Under the pieces are notes generated by a model, which searched no databases, had not been told where the DNA came from, and worked only from the letters and a program-made list of their open reading frames with translations. Shown here one piece after another: positions 34,551-45,808 of a stretch of 64,000 nt of DNA. The stretch is from the NCBI GenBank assembly GCA_021399445.1, contig JAJTUQ010000002.1, positions 3,162,001 through 3,226,000 on the forward strand, in the 5' to 3' direction. The DNA comes from Xylogone sp. PMI_703. Its lineage: Eukaryota; Ascomycota; Leotiomycetes. Both the position numbers and the translations under genes were made by a program. Within the stretch, counting starts at the first letter, position 1, and each line of letters opens with the position of its first letter.

Positions 34551-37500
34551 GATAGGTGGTCTTGTGCACAGAAAGTTAGTCTATGGTTATAGTAGGGGCC
34601 GATACTAGTAGCTAGAAGGGAAAGAACGAGTGGTAGGTGCGCCGTGAACGATCCATGGACAGAAAGTAAATAGGAAGAATAGGCAACCAGGACCTCAAGG
34701 TGCTCTTCTTTAGCTTAGGAGCTAAAAGATGGCTAGTCTTGTGCGGCCGCTACAGCCGCTGCAGCCTTGATATCCAAAGGAAATATGAAGCAAAATAAGC
34801 CGAAATAACACACCTCGACATTGTATCCAAATCTCCCACCATTCCTGCGTCAAAAGAAAATCGTATTCTGGATCTATCCGAGCTCCCGGGCGAGGCATGA
34901 ACGAGCAAATTTCCAGTGCTTCGATTTTTGGGGATGTGAATTTCGGGAGCGAGTGGTGCGTTCGTGCTCCGACGGCCACGTCGCTCAGCGTCTCCCGGTT
35001 CTCTGTTGTCGTCGCCTACAGAGGAAGTAGTCAGTAACACAATCTTTCTGGATATCATAAATGGAAAGTTCAAGCATGTGTATTTAATGGAAAGAGAGCT
35101 GCCAGTGCGGGAGATAATGCAGCAAACTCGAACATATCAGACTGCCCACGTTTCTCGGCTTCCGGAAGCTTCTGAATTGCAGCACAGCTTGCTGGTGGAG
35201 GGAACATGCTCACCATGATGGATTGTACCATCTGGCTCCAGCATAATGGAAGCAAGAATCGTACCCACCAAGTCCACAGCTCAGAAGGAGACCAGTTTGT
35301 GGAGGGCTCCGACCCAAATGGCAGTGGATGGTAGGCGATGGAAACGCCGGTGATGGGAAAGGATACACCAGAAGTCAATTCTCTCTATCAAGTTGGGTTG
35401 TCCTGGTAGGTCCTATTGCTACCAAACTCTCTAAACTTTGTCCAAAAGCCTATATATCAGATGTGGTTCGTTGGGCGGCTATACGTCTCTTCGGTGTTCC
35501 CTCCTCTTAAACCCACAACGAGTTCTCTTCGGAAGGGCCTTATTACGGTAGCTGCAGCCCAGTGCCGTGGAGCCGCGAACTAAGGAAGATGAAACCGAGA
35601 CCGAGTAAGATCCGGTGTAGCAATGGCAGATATCCAAAACGCCAGGAGAAGATCAACGTGGACTCACCCCAGGAAAAGAAATTTGGAAGAAGTCGACTAA
35701 ACGTAGGTCTCATTCCCCACACGTGAGAAGGGCGAGGGCTGGGATTACGTCGGAGGCGGGCACTGTTGGTGAGTGCTGTTAGCGCACCGTGTTCCGCCGT
35801 ACGACGATGCTGGCAGAAGGCCCCACCAAACAACACCCAACTGCAGAGAAATTCGATGGGAAAAAAGGGCCAGAAAGGGCTTTCAAGAGTTTGGCATCGC
35901 CATCAGCAAAGGGAGTCACGTTAGGAAGGGCTGCACTTTATTTTGCTCTCGTATGATCTGGCAGCGCGTTGGATGACTTGATTCCAGTGCCAACAATCCG
36001 CTCGAGCCCAGCCTGTGATCGTTCGAGGCCCTTTCGAGGTCAGCTGTTTGGATAGTCTTTCTCAGAGCATGCCGTGGCTTATAAGTGCTGTTTGCTACAA
36101 CTGCAGCGCCGAATTCTGCATATTACTGCTATATGAAGTACTTTAGCCCAACTGTGGTTCTTCTCTCTATGTGAAACAAATAACAATATCTTAAGGAACA
36201 TTTGCTCCTGACCTACTCATTGTACGGTAGTCAAGCAGCAGAGCAAATTTCGTAGCTGCAGTGGATGACTAGCAGCTGCAGTCCATCCTTCAATCGGCAG
36301 GACCTCAAGCGCATCCGCAGCTCCACAGGCTGCTCACCCCCCAATATTCCCAGCCTGGGGGAACGTGCTTGGGGCTGCACAGTCCTCCTGTAGTGACTAA
36401 TTATGCTCTTGTACAGTTGTCACCCCTTCGGGCTGGGAAAGCCTCAGTGATCTCGCTCTTTGGGTAGCAACACTCTCATCAGCCATGCAAGGAGAGAGAA
36501 GAGCACATGATCAAGTATACAGATTCTCACATGTTGAACATATGCTCTACATGCCAAAGGACACGACTCATGTGCTCACCTGCCTACCAATGATCAAGAA
36601 CAGACCCAGATATGTTCTTGACTTGTACAAACCAAATCCTATTCTTCGATACTCGTGTGAGAATACTCTGATTTTGATGACAAGGAATGTGCTTGATCAG
36701 GTTCTTGATACTGTAGCCATATTCCAGATCGCACTCCACAGCATGCCCGCCGAACATAACAAGAAGTTGTTGGTTTAAAATGACCAAAGCCCTCTGCGGA
36801 GATGAGATGTCAGATACTGTACTTTAATGCATCTTAGCCTTAAATGGGACCAAGGTAATAAGGTGCTGGCTCTAGGGCCACATCTAATGAGCTAGCAACC
36901 TTTCGAGCAACCTGTCGATGGACTTGCTTCAAAAAAGGGCTATCTGTATTTATTGTAACCTTCAAGGCATAGAGCACGATGCCTCTTTGGTATTCACCGC
37001 TTGGAAAGTTTGCAGCTGAAACGAAGTCATTCGCCCTCTCTGTATACGTCGCGCCTTTATGGATGCCCGAACCGTAAAGCAGCTACATCACCTCCTGTCA
37101 CTCAATAATATCTTGCAATTGTGCGTTGATCTGTACTGTACTGTCTACACAGTAACCGATTTTGTGGACTTTGGTGAAACGACCGATGTAAAATCTTGCC
37201 CCAGTATGAATTCAGTGGTTTTGAGATCCACAAAACTGCCACCCACAAGTCCAATAATAGTGGCCCAGCACTACTTGTACACAATAGACGATCAATGTTC
37301 GGATTCCAGAACCGCTATGAGCACCCCAGAGGTGCCAACATGATTAGGTCGGCATGTGAAGGCCTTTTCCGGCATACCGCCTTCTACTCTTGGGGTATGT
37401 AAATGCGAACACAGGGTATTAGCTCCTTTGATTCGGTGCCCCAACATAACCAAGAGGTGCTGAGATATCAACAAGGCTCCAGCCAATAGCATTAATTATC

Positions 37501-39416
37501 TGTCATTTTCCGAAAGGAAGCAAAAGCCGGGCAGCTCGTAAAACCCAATTGCTCCTTGTGCAGTTGTTAGCAACGACTAGCAATAAGCTGCATGCTATCT
37601 AGAGTGGATAGATCCAAGCCCCGGTCTTTCATTCGCCGTATGGATCCAGCAGCCGGGTGTCGCTCCCAGGCACCCCGGATCCAAGTGAAAGCTGGAACCC
37701 TCCCTCAACAAGAAACGACGCCGTGGGAGCTACCGTACAGTGCAAGCTGCATTCGCAAGCGGGAAAGTCCTAAATCCCCTTCCAGCAGCTTGGAACACTA
37801 GGAAGCTGGATAAAATCTGGCGGTTGTTCCGTTACATTGAATTTGCCGCTCAAGGGCCCGCTTTCGTGTCTCAGCATCGGGGTAGCCGCAATAGTGCATC
37901 GATTCAATATTCCTTCAGACAGAATCCCCAGGCGACTTTCACTGATAGTTATCACAAGGGAGTGTTTGCTCTGGGTCTTCTTCCTTTGTGCAACCAGCTC
38001 ACATCCGGCTACAATCCACGTGTGGTCAAAGGTACAAAGGGATTGGGATAATGCCAGCTTTCCTTCTTTTTCCCTTCTACTCAGGGCAATTCGTCCCGTC
38101 TTTGTTTGCCACCCCAAAGCGAACCGTGCTAGGATCAGTAAAAGCAAGCAAAGCTGGCAAACTCAGGCAAGTTGGAAAACAGTCTTGACAATCCAGCCGT
38201 GCCAAATGAATGAAATCATGGAGATAACCCGAACTCTTCAATGCACAGTCTGAATTTTGGATCACTTCCTGAGTTCAGAGGCTTGGAGAGTCAAAGCCAA
38301 TTCTTTGAAAAGCCCTTTCGGGTCAAGGACCCTGAAGCCAGGGAGGAGTCAAAAGGAGGGGGACGGATGAACTTGCTGTTGGCCACTCCGGCTGGCTCGT
38401 TCCCTCCTTCCACGCCTTCGTAAGTAGGACCGTATCCAGTGCCCCGCCAAGCCACGCTGCCACGAGGAGACGTTGCTGTCTTGCTCGTCGTGTTGGTGGA
38501 ATCTCCCCCGGTGCATTCGCGTACCCTGCATAAGGTGACTTGGAGGGAGGGCAGGCATCTGGGGCAGTCCCTCGAACTAAAGGACCGACAGAGCTGGCGT
38601 GTGTTGTAGCTGTCCTTTTGCGGGCTGCCCTTCAATCCTCCTTCTCAAATATCTCTCAACAACTCGTTCCTTTGGCTTGTGAATCCAAGACTCTGCTCGT
38701 CCTGAAGCATTGTTTCTGACGTGCGGTTCTTTATTGGATCTGCTTCATCGGTCGCGTGCTTGGACTGAGGCCAGGTGATTGATTGCTCTGCTCACGCGCA
38801 ACAAATTTTCGATTGCGATAACGATAGTGGGAGGTGTCCGATAAGGCCCTATCGTCCATCGCTATCAGTTCCTCACCCCAAAACTGCGGATGTTATCTTG
38901 AAACAAAAACACCAGGCTTCACATTCCACTTGGGCTCAGGAACCAATTCTCCCTTCCAGAGAAACCGAGGACAATTTCCTGTCGATTTGCTCGTCGCCGT
39001 CCAAATCTCGAGATTACTGACTGTGGACAAGAATAGCGCGCCAGTCAGGAACCCTGCTCTCGATATTCCACCTCAGCCTCGCCACGAAGATCCCCACCCA
39101 GCAGGGTAAACACCCGTATCTGCACTCCTGTCAAAACAAGATTCGCACTGCGAGCAGACCTGTCTGATTCCTGTCGAAACATCCCATATTACGTTCGCTA
39201 CTTTGTGTTTTATTTGTTCGAAATACATTTTTAACCCTTTTTACCGGTCCTCATCGCGCTCACACCACTCTACAAAGGCTTGTGGGTCGGAACAATAGTG
39301 CGCGGGGTCGCTTGGTGTGGTGGTTGGCTTACCATCAACACTTCATCAGTTAGTTGCTGGCAACGCAACGGGTTCTTGTTTACTTTTTACAACTCTCAAC
39401 ACCTTCCGTGCCAGCC
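34551..39416. other. 4.9-kb gene-poor region between PAS kinase and F-box gene
   Basis: This is a divergent intergenic region. On the minus strand 35018-34824 is an open stretch flanked by a good acceptor (CTGTAG) and a GTGTGT donor. It could be a leader exon of the PAS kinase, but the frame does not join cleanly. Elsewhere open frames are short and unconvincing. Two similar AACATAAC-AAGA words at about 36757 and 37443 hint at decayed repeats. The last 300 bases are probably promoter and leader of the F-box gene. Confidence 0.4.
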
Positions 39417-41591
39417 ATGGAGAGTGTAATTCCAGAGGTAGTTGCTGAGTTTGAGAGCGTTCCGGGGACGCCTCTCGAGCAGACCGACTCTATCCCGCCC
39501 GGACAACCTATTAAGCCCAAGGGACGATCGAGGTTGCTCCACGGACTCAAACGCATCTCCTCTTCTCCTTCTCTCGCCCAAATAGCCCGCCGGCGAGCAC
39601 ATAGCAACCCATATCCGAAGAGCTCCCTATCCTGCGTCAGCCTTGCCACAGGTCCTCCTGAGAGTCCTCTCCAGGGCTCCAGTAGCGCATCCTCTTCTCA
39701 ATCATCGGCTGCCGCTTGTTCAACTGCTCCCACTTCTATACCTGGAACGCCTGGACTACATGGAGCTAACATTCCAGTCAGACTGATTCCAACCCCCGGG
39801 CCATCCACTCCAACAAGCTCTCTCCCATTTGAAGTTCGACCTACTTCCAAAGGGGGCTTAACACAGTTCCCAAGCTTTTCGACAAGTTCGGCACTATATG
39901 AGATCAACGAAGGCTATTTTTCTATTCCCGTTGTACGGGAAAAGCCTGCACGTGTCCGCCGTACAAAGTTGGATTTCTGGGGGGAGATGCCTCATGAGAT
40001 TGCCTTGACCATCTTCTCATACTTGAGGCCGAAAGAGTTAGTACGGGTATCTCGAGTCAGCAAAGGTTTTCATAAACTATGCTTTGATGGCCAACTCTGG
40101 ACATGTTTCGATGCATCTGAATTCTACAAGGACATTCCTGCGGAGTCACTGGCTAAGATAATTGTATCTGCTGGCCCTTTTGTGAAGGACTTGAACCTTA
40201 GGGGCTGTGTTCAAGTTGAACACTTTAAACGGGCTGAAGTAGTAGTTAAGGCTTGCAAGAACTTAATGAATGCAACACTTGAGGGATGTCGGAATTTCCA
40301 ACGATCCACCTTGCACAACCTTCTGAAGAGCAACGAGAAGCTCACAAACCTCAATCTAACAGGGTTAACAGCTGTTACGAACGGCACGTGTAGGATTATA
40401 GTTCAGTCTTGTCCACAGCTGGAAATGTTCAACGTCTCATGGTGTACGCATATGGATGCTAAGGGCATTCGAGCTGTCATTCTCGGCTGCACGCTCCTGA
40501 AAGACCTGCGCGCTGGAGAAATCCGAGGATTCAATAACTTGGAACTCGCCCAGGATATCTTCGAAACTAACAGGCTAGAGAGATTAGTCCTCAGTGGCTG
40601 CGTTGATATTACGGATCAGGCCTTGAAGACTATGATGATAGGCAAAGATCCTGAAATCGACATACTAACGAATATTCCTATAGTTCCGCCTCGCACACTC
40701 CACCATCTTGATTTAAGCAGATGCATACGTCTCACTAGCGTAGGAGTTAAATCTCTGACACATCAAGTTCCATACCTCGAAGGACTTCAGCTAAGCGGTT
40801 GTACTGCGCTCACAGATGCAGCTCTCTCAACAGTCTTATCAACAACTCCACGTTTAACACACCTCGACCTCGAAGAATTATCACAACTGACCAATAATCT
40901 CCTCTCCGAACACCTTGCAAAAGCGCCCTGTGCATCAAGTCTAAAGCATCTCTCTATAAGTTATTGCGAGAATTTGGGTGATACGGGAATGATTCCCGTC
41001 GTGAAGGCCTGTACTAGCCTACAAAGCATTGATATGGATAACACCAGAATCAGCGATCTTGTTCTCGCAGAGGCAGCATCAATGGTTCGCAACCGCTCCT
41101 CATGTACTTTGTCTGCTATTTCAAGGCCTCGAATCGGTCTGCGGATGGTAGTGTTTGACTGTCAAAACGTGACTTGGACTGGGATCCGTGAAGTGCTATC
41201 TCGGAACTCAGAAGTGAGAAAGCCTATCTCTCTTCACGCCTCCACAAATACAGGTTCTCGTAGTGGCGTCCAAAAAGATCTAACCTACCCAACTGAAATT
41301 ATTGGTCTGAAATGCTTTTATGGATGGCAAATGACTGTCGATGAACACACGAAGCGTGTCCTCAAAGGCGACCTCCCTGCTGCAGGCCGTCTGGAGAGGA
41401 AATGGGTCGAGTATATGATGGCCAATGAGGAAGCTGGTGCTGGTGGGGCGGGAGCTAGAAGACGGAGAAGAAGAGCCCGTGAAGCCCAGCTTCTACATGC
41501 TGATGAGGAGGAAGGTGGAGTTGGCAATGGTGGTGGTGGAGGGATTGGAAGGAGAAGGAGAGCAAGGAGTAGTGGGTGTGAAATTATGTGA
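39417..41591 (+). CDS. F-box and leucine-rich-repeat protein (SCF substrate receptor)
   Basis: A single exon encodes 724 residues from the ATG at 39417. The preceding open codons begin at TTG and are not needed. The first 180 residues are Ser/Pro-rich and disordered. The F-box lies at about 187-235 (FWGEMPHEIALTIFSYLRPKELVRVSRVSKGFHKLC). About ten cysteine-containing leucine-rich repeats follow at about 245-580 (LKDLNLRGC-like, LTNLNLTGL, LERLVLSGCVDITDQAL, LHHLDLSRCIRLTSVGV). The C-terminus is basic, acidic and glycine-rich. Proteins of this layout (budding-yeast Grr1, fission-yeast Pof2, human FBXL2/20) bind Skp1 through the F-box and recruit substrates to SCF ubiquitin ligases through the LRRs. 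I cannot tell which of these is the orthologue; the long N-terminus before the F-box resembles Grr1, the overall size Pof2. No transmembrane segment or prenylation box is seen. Confidence 0.9.
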   Translation: MESVIPEVVAEFESVPGTPLEQTDSIPPGQPIKPKGRSRLLHGLKRISSSPSLAQIARRRAHSNPYPKSSLSCVSLATGPPESPLQGSSSASSSQSSAAACSTAPTSIPGTPGLHGANIPVRLIPTPGPSTPTSSLPFEVRPTSKGGLTQFPSFSTSSALYEINEGYFSIPVVREKPARVRRTKLDFWGEMPHEIALTIFSYLRPKELVRVSRVSKGFHKLCFDGQLWTCFDASEFYKDIPAESLAKIIVSAGPFVKDLNLRGCVQVEHFKRAEVVVKACKNLMNATLEGCRNFQRSTLHNLLKSNEKLTNLNLTGLTAVTNGTCRIIVQSCPQLEMFNVSWCTHMDAKGIRAVILGCTLLKDLRAGEIRGFNNLELAQDIFETNRLERLVLSGCVDITDQALKTMMIGKDPEIDILTNIPIVPPRTLHHLDLSRCIRLTSVGVKSLTHQVPYLEGLQLSGCTALTDAALSTVLSTTPRLTHLDLEELSQLTNNLLSEHLAKAPCASSLKHLSISYCENLGDTGMIPVVKACTSLQSIDMDNTRISDLVLAEAASMVRNRSSCTLSAISRPRIGLRMVVFDCQNVTWTGIREVLSRNSEVRKPISLHASTNTGSRSGVQKDLTYPTEIIGLKCFYGWQMTVDEHTKRVLKGDLPAAGRLERKWVEYMMANEEAGAGGAGARRRRRRAREAQLLHADEEEGGVGNGGGGGIGRRRRARSSGCEIM

Positions 41592-42751
41592 GTTTGATAT
41601 CAGGGTATGTATGTCTGGCTTGCTGAAAGTATGAAGCCATGACGGGATAACCATATGGGGATACTTATTGATAAGGTACATCCTTTGGCCATCTTTTGCA
41701 TGTTTTCCTTTATCTCTTTTCCCTCTGTATGTTGGAAGTAAACTTTGGTCCCGAAAGAACGGATAGGAGTAGGGCATCGGGGCTACTGGTTATGGCGTTC
41801 ATTTTAGATGTTTTTCTTTTGTGGACGGGCTCCCATCTGTGCATCACCAGCTCTGAAGACTGGCTTTCTGTCCTGAGTTAGGTCGGGTGTTTTTTTTGGT
41901 TACGGATGCCTTGTCCTGGCAGGTGATATGTTAGTGGGGAATTCATCATAAATAAGATCAGCATTCTTAGAAAGTGGTAGGCATTATAGTATCTTTTGGA
42001 CTCCAGAGCCAGATACAATCTGTGCAAATCGAGGTCGATGTACAATTCGTCCTATTCAGTACTCTAAGCCTCGTAATACATAAGAAGTACACATACCACA
42101 ACATACCTAACCTTGCTCTGAAAGATCTATACGTCAGAGCTTTGGCTAATTTTGTGATACTATGATTGAAACCAAGTGCCTCTTTCGCATCTTCAATAGC
42201 CGAATCCCAGTAAAAGTACAATTTCACCTCCCCTGCTCGGGCTCCTTACCCAATATGGAGGAAAGGTACTTTTGCAACACATGTGATTGGTCTGTCCTTA
42301 CCACTTAGGAATGCGACAACTATTGAAGCATCGTACACCCAATATTTTCTTTTGAAGAAGCATGTCAGCCATATTTGTCTTATGTGTCATTCACAAAAGT
42401 ACCATTTCAGACCGTCTTGCAGGCGGCTATTGTACACCCAGCGCCGCATTAGCTTTTCCCCTTCCAAGTGCCATGGACCCTTTGTCAAAAGTCCCGTACT
42501 CGCAAACTCAAAAGCCCAATGCATCAAAGATGCAAAAGTACAATACTTTGAATAACGTGGTATCTGGAAATGTTATCAGTGCGCCATCTTGGTGTGCAAC
42601 GCTCCCTCAGATATGGATATAAAATCCACCTTCTTCCATCGGCTTTGACAAGCCTTCAGCTCAGTCAACAAACTTTCAAATACCCTTCCCCTTATCTACA
42701 CTATTCAAGTAATTCGGAATCTTGCCTCAGTCTATTCATCTGCCTCTCAGG
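41592..42751. other. Spacer after the F-box gene
   Basis: AT-rich DNA, presumably the 3' UTR of the F-box gene and then unassigned sequence. Open frames are short with no recognisable content. Confidence 0.4.
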
Positions 42752-43223
42752 ATGCCTCAGCCAAAGCCTCATAAGCGTTCTGAAGCGAGTCATGAATACT
42801 CACTGAAGAGAGGGCACCAGAGCTCACTTACTTCCGCGGTAAGAAAGAATACTTGCCTGATAGAGGGGTAACTTTCGAGAACACAGTGACTAAATTAGCC
42901 TGTAGAGAGAAAGCAACGGCTCATCCACAGCAGATGCCTCACAATTTACTCAGGTGCAGAGGGGTTGGCCAACGTCAAATTCCTCTTGGGAGGCGCTGAA
43001 TGCGAACAGTAGCTTTACAGAGGGAAGAGGTCATCATCAGACTCAACCTCATGCTTCTGAGATGACACTCCTAGATCGGTGGCGAAATGAAACCCAGCAG
43101 CAAGGAGCTTGGAACGCCATCGGCTCAGTAATGACTCAACCTCAGGATGGGATTGGTGACGGAAGAGAAACACCTGCGAATGCCTGGAGTAATCAAGCAG
43201 AAAACGGCAGCTCCAATGAATAA
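42752..43223 (+). CDS. Possible small orphan two-exon gene, 134 residues
   Basis: Exons 42752-42838 (29 codons) and 42906-43223 join in phase 0 across a 67-nt intron with donor GTAAGA, a GACTAAAT branch-like sequence and acceptor TGTAG. The protein starts MPQPKPHKRSEASHEYSLKR and is hydrophilic throughout, rich in S, N, Q and T, with several Trp (RGWPTSNSSWEAL, LLDRWRNE, GAWNAIG). It has no signal peptide, membrane segment or recognised domain. Clean splice signals and a stop-free frame over both exons argue for a gene. The lack of any family and the AT-rich, gene-poor setting argue for caution. It may be a lineage-specific gene or the remnant of a larger one. Confidence 0.4.
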
Positions 43224-44566
43224 TATCGCTCATTCTAGTGCGTAGGGTAGGCGTTTCGAGTCTCCGGTTTCACGCGAGGGAATACCCAGGAGAAACACGG
43301 AGTTTTTTTGATAATGTGTTGGGACATAAAGTATCTGATGGAGTGGAGGGCTGTCACAGCCTACTTTACCAAAGATTGCAAGGTTCTTTTTATTTAAATG
43401 AGGGTTTGTTCTTACAGTTTGTCTTGTTTGAGAATCTGTTCAAATACGAATATTTGTCACGTAAATACAGATTGAGTTAACACCATTAAATTTATATTGA
43501 TGTTACCATATATGTTTGAAGAAGCTCATGAGTACTTACTTGAGGCGAGACCCCCAGCGACAACGCGGAGTACCCTTCTGACCTCTCATAACTCTCTCTA
43601 GCTTCAGTTGCAGCTCCTCCTTACTTCCGTATTCCGTACAACTACCCTTGTTGCAGGACCTTGAGCCTCACATCTCTTGGCCTTATCTCTCACGCCGACT
43701 TGATTTTAACTCGCTTCTCTCTCTTAAAGTGAGAGTCTCTTACCATCGATCATCTCACCTCAGGATCATGGACAGCAACGACCATGACGGTTCTGCAAGT
43801 TCTGTCTAAACCGCTCTGGAAATGTAAAAGAACGTTTTGAAACTACAGTTTAATTACCGTATAAGGAACACTATAATAACTAAGCATATATTTCTTTCTT
43901 AACTGTAAGATGTATAATGCTATTAAGCACAATATAGCCCTCTTTCTTCTTCCTGCCACCTTTAATACTTAACTTCTGAGCGTAAGACAAGTTAATGAAA
44001 TGCTTGTTGTAGGATTATCGTTTAGAGATAAAAATATAGCAAAGTTAGGCCCTATAAGAAAGCAATGAACTATAATCTTGTAGCCTGGTGTACTAGGTTC
44101 AATAACCTTCCCAGCAATCAGATCGACATCGATTATAGAGTGAGTAAAAGGGCTTGGAGAGGATTAAGAGGAGGGTACATTTCCCGGTTGCGATCAAGCA
44201 TGTCAAAATATGCACTAACGTTTTGATGGTTAAGGGTAGTGCGTGGTAGAAAAGATGTAAGGGAAGACGAGGTGAGATGGAGATGGTGCGAGTAGCTTAC
44301 CGGATTGTATCGCAGGGATGGTGTCATACTGTACCTCTGCTAAGCTCCTTCGGCGGACTGCCAGTAGCGGTTTAGTGTGGGCTGGGACGTCAATGGCCGA
44401 TAACACAGTAACATGCAGCCTGATAACGCGGACTTACGGTGATCGATGATATAAGTATCTCCTAGTATACTTCTGGATTTGAAAATACTCATATACGAAC
44501 ATCTTACTGCTGAATATACACTGCATAATATATGATAGAGGAGAATCACCGTAGGAATATCCGAAT
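43224..44566. other. AT-rich gene-poor region, possible decayed repeat
   Basis: About 1.3 kb without a credible gene. 43840-44110 is markedly AT-rich and rich in TATA/TTAA words, which would fit old mobile DNA eroded by repeat-induced point mutation. A stretch at 43518-43558 resembles 42779-42819 imperfectly (GAAG...TCATGA.TACT.ACT). No terminal repeats or transposase signature could be made out. Confidence 0.35.
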
Positions 44567-45585
44567 ATGGACGAAATCTACTCTCGAGCTTGCTGTACAT
44601 GCGCCACGCTTCTATTGAATGTCACACCGATCTATGATGAAAAGACAGAAAAGCCGTTAGGATCTGATAGAAGATTAGAATGCTGCAATAGAATCATATG
44701 CGGAAACTGTATATATGTACGTCTGAGTCGAATAAATACTCCAAGTCTCCATCTGCGCTCAAAGTCTGCCTGTATCTATTCTAATGCCCGGATAGAAGAA
44801 TCCTCGATTTGCAACATACTGTAGGTCGTTTCGAAAATGCTAGAGCAGCATTCACATATAAGTGTCTGATCATCATGCCAGGTCCTTTCTGCCAGATCTC
44901 TACAGCGCCATCATCGCTACCACAAGGCCTCCGCGATCCGCCTGCCTACACCCCATCATCATCCACACAGTCGCCACCAAATAAAGACCCACCGGACTAC
45001 TCAGAGGAGCTTCCGTCCTATTCCTCTCTTGCGCAATTGTCGACTCGCTCCTCATTACCGGAGAAGTTACAGCTCCAACCTGCAAACGATGTTCTCCACT
45101 TCCTCGACCACGAAAACGACACACTTACATCCCTCTCCCTCCGCTATAGAGTCCCGATATCCGAACTACGGCGTGCAAATGGTATAACATCAGATCACCT
45201 CCTCCTTGGGCGTCGCACGATCATAATACCAGGGAGCCATTATAAAGGCGGCGTAAGTCTAAGTCCACGTCCGGTTGAGGGAGAAGAGGAGGAGAGAAGG
45301 AAAGGCACAATAAGGAGGTGGATGGTGGCTTGCAAGGTCTCGGAGTAAGTTCTTTGGACTTTGGGATTCCCGTAGCAGGTATAAAGACATGCTAACATAT
45401 AAGATCCCAGCTATGATATTGCATTACTGTATCTAGAGCAGTTCGATTATAGCTTAGAATCAGCTATCCAGGCATACAGGGACGATGAGCGTTGGGAGAT
45501 CGAGCACCCGTTAGTCGGGTCTATCAAAGGTAAAGGTGTAAAACGACCCGATGGTGGCAGGAGAAGATTCTTGGGACAGAGGTAA
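44567..45585 (+). CDS. Cytosolic LysM-domain protein with N-terminal RING-like cysteine cluster
   Basis: Exons 44567-44708, 44825-45344 and 45411-45585 encode about 278 residues. The start MDEIYSRACCTCATLL and later LECCNRIICGNC, YKCL and FCQ give a set of Cys spaced like a zinc-binding RING-type fold. A Pro-rich linker follows (PSSLPQGLRDPPAYTPSSS), then a LysM domain at about 145-190 (DTLTSLSLRYRVPISELRRANGI...LLGRRTIIIPG). A C-terminal helical region has a UBA-like look (ALLYLEQFDYSLESAIQAYRDDERWEIEHP). There is no signal peptide, so this is not a secreted chitin-binding effector. The family is conserved in filamentous fungi with unknown function. The first intron border is uncertain: donor GTATAT at 44709 and donor GTCTGA at 44721 both keep the frame. 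The second intron is clear. Confidence 0.75.
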
Positions 45586-45808
45586 TGAAGCAACGAACAG
45601 CAAATCTGCATCCTGATTATCCTTTTATTCATAGGCTTTTCTGTACCATAAAAGCTACCTAACCGCTTACAAACGCCTTAACATGTAACGCTAGAGTACC
45701 ATGTACATATTATACATTATACAATCCCAAAGTATGCCAATTAATATGCCGAACGTGTACGGATATCCTACATGATTGGTTAGCTAAGATACTGGTTAGA
45801 CGAACGCC

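Noticed and set aside
34722..35073. Open frames upstream of the PAS kinase read as a separate gene
   Set aside because: Only a short candidate exon with plausible borders is seen and no conserved sequence; it is more likely leader or noncoding DNA.
36485..36778. 97-codon open frame in the spacer left of the F-box gene
   Set aside because: No family resemblance and no splice partners; the opposite strand is also open. Length is within chance for this base composition.
44825..45344. LysM gene as a secreted chitin-binding effector
   Set aside because: There is no signal peptide, and the protein has a Cys-rich N-terminus and a charged C-terminus typical of the intracellular family.
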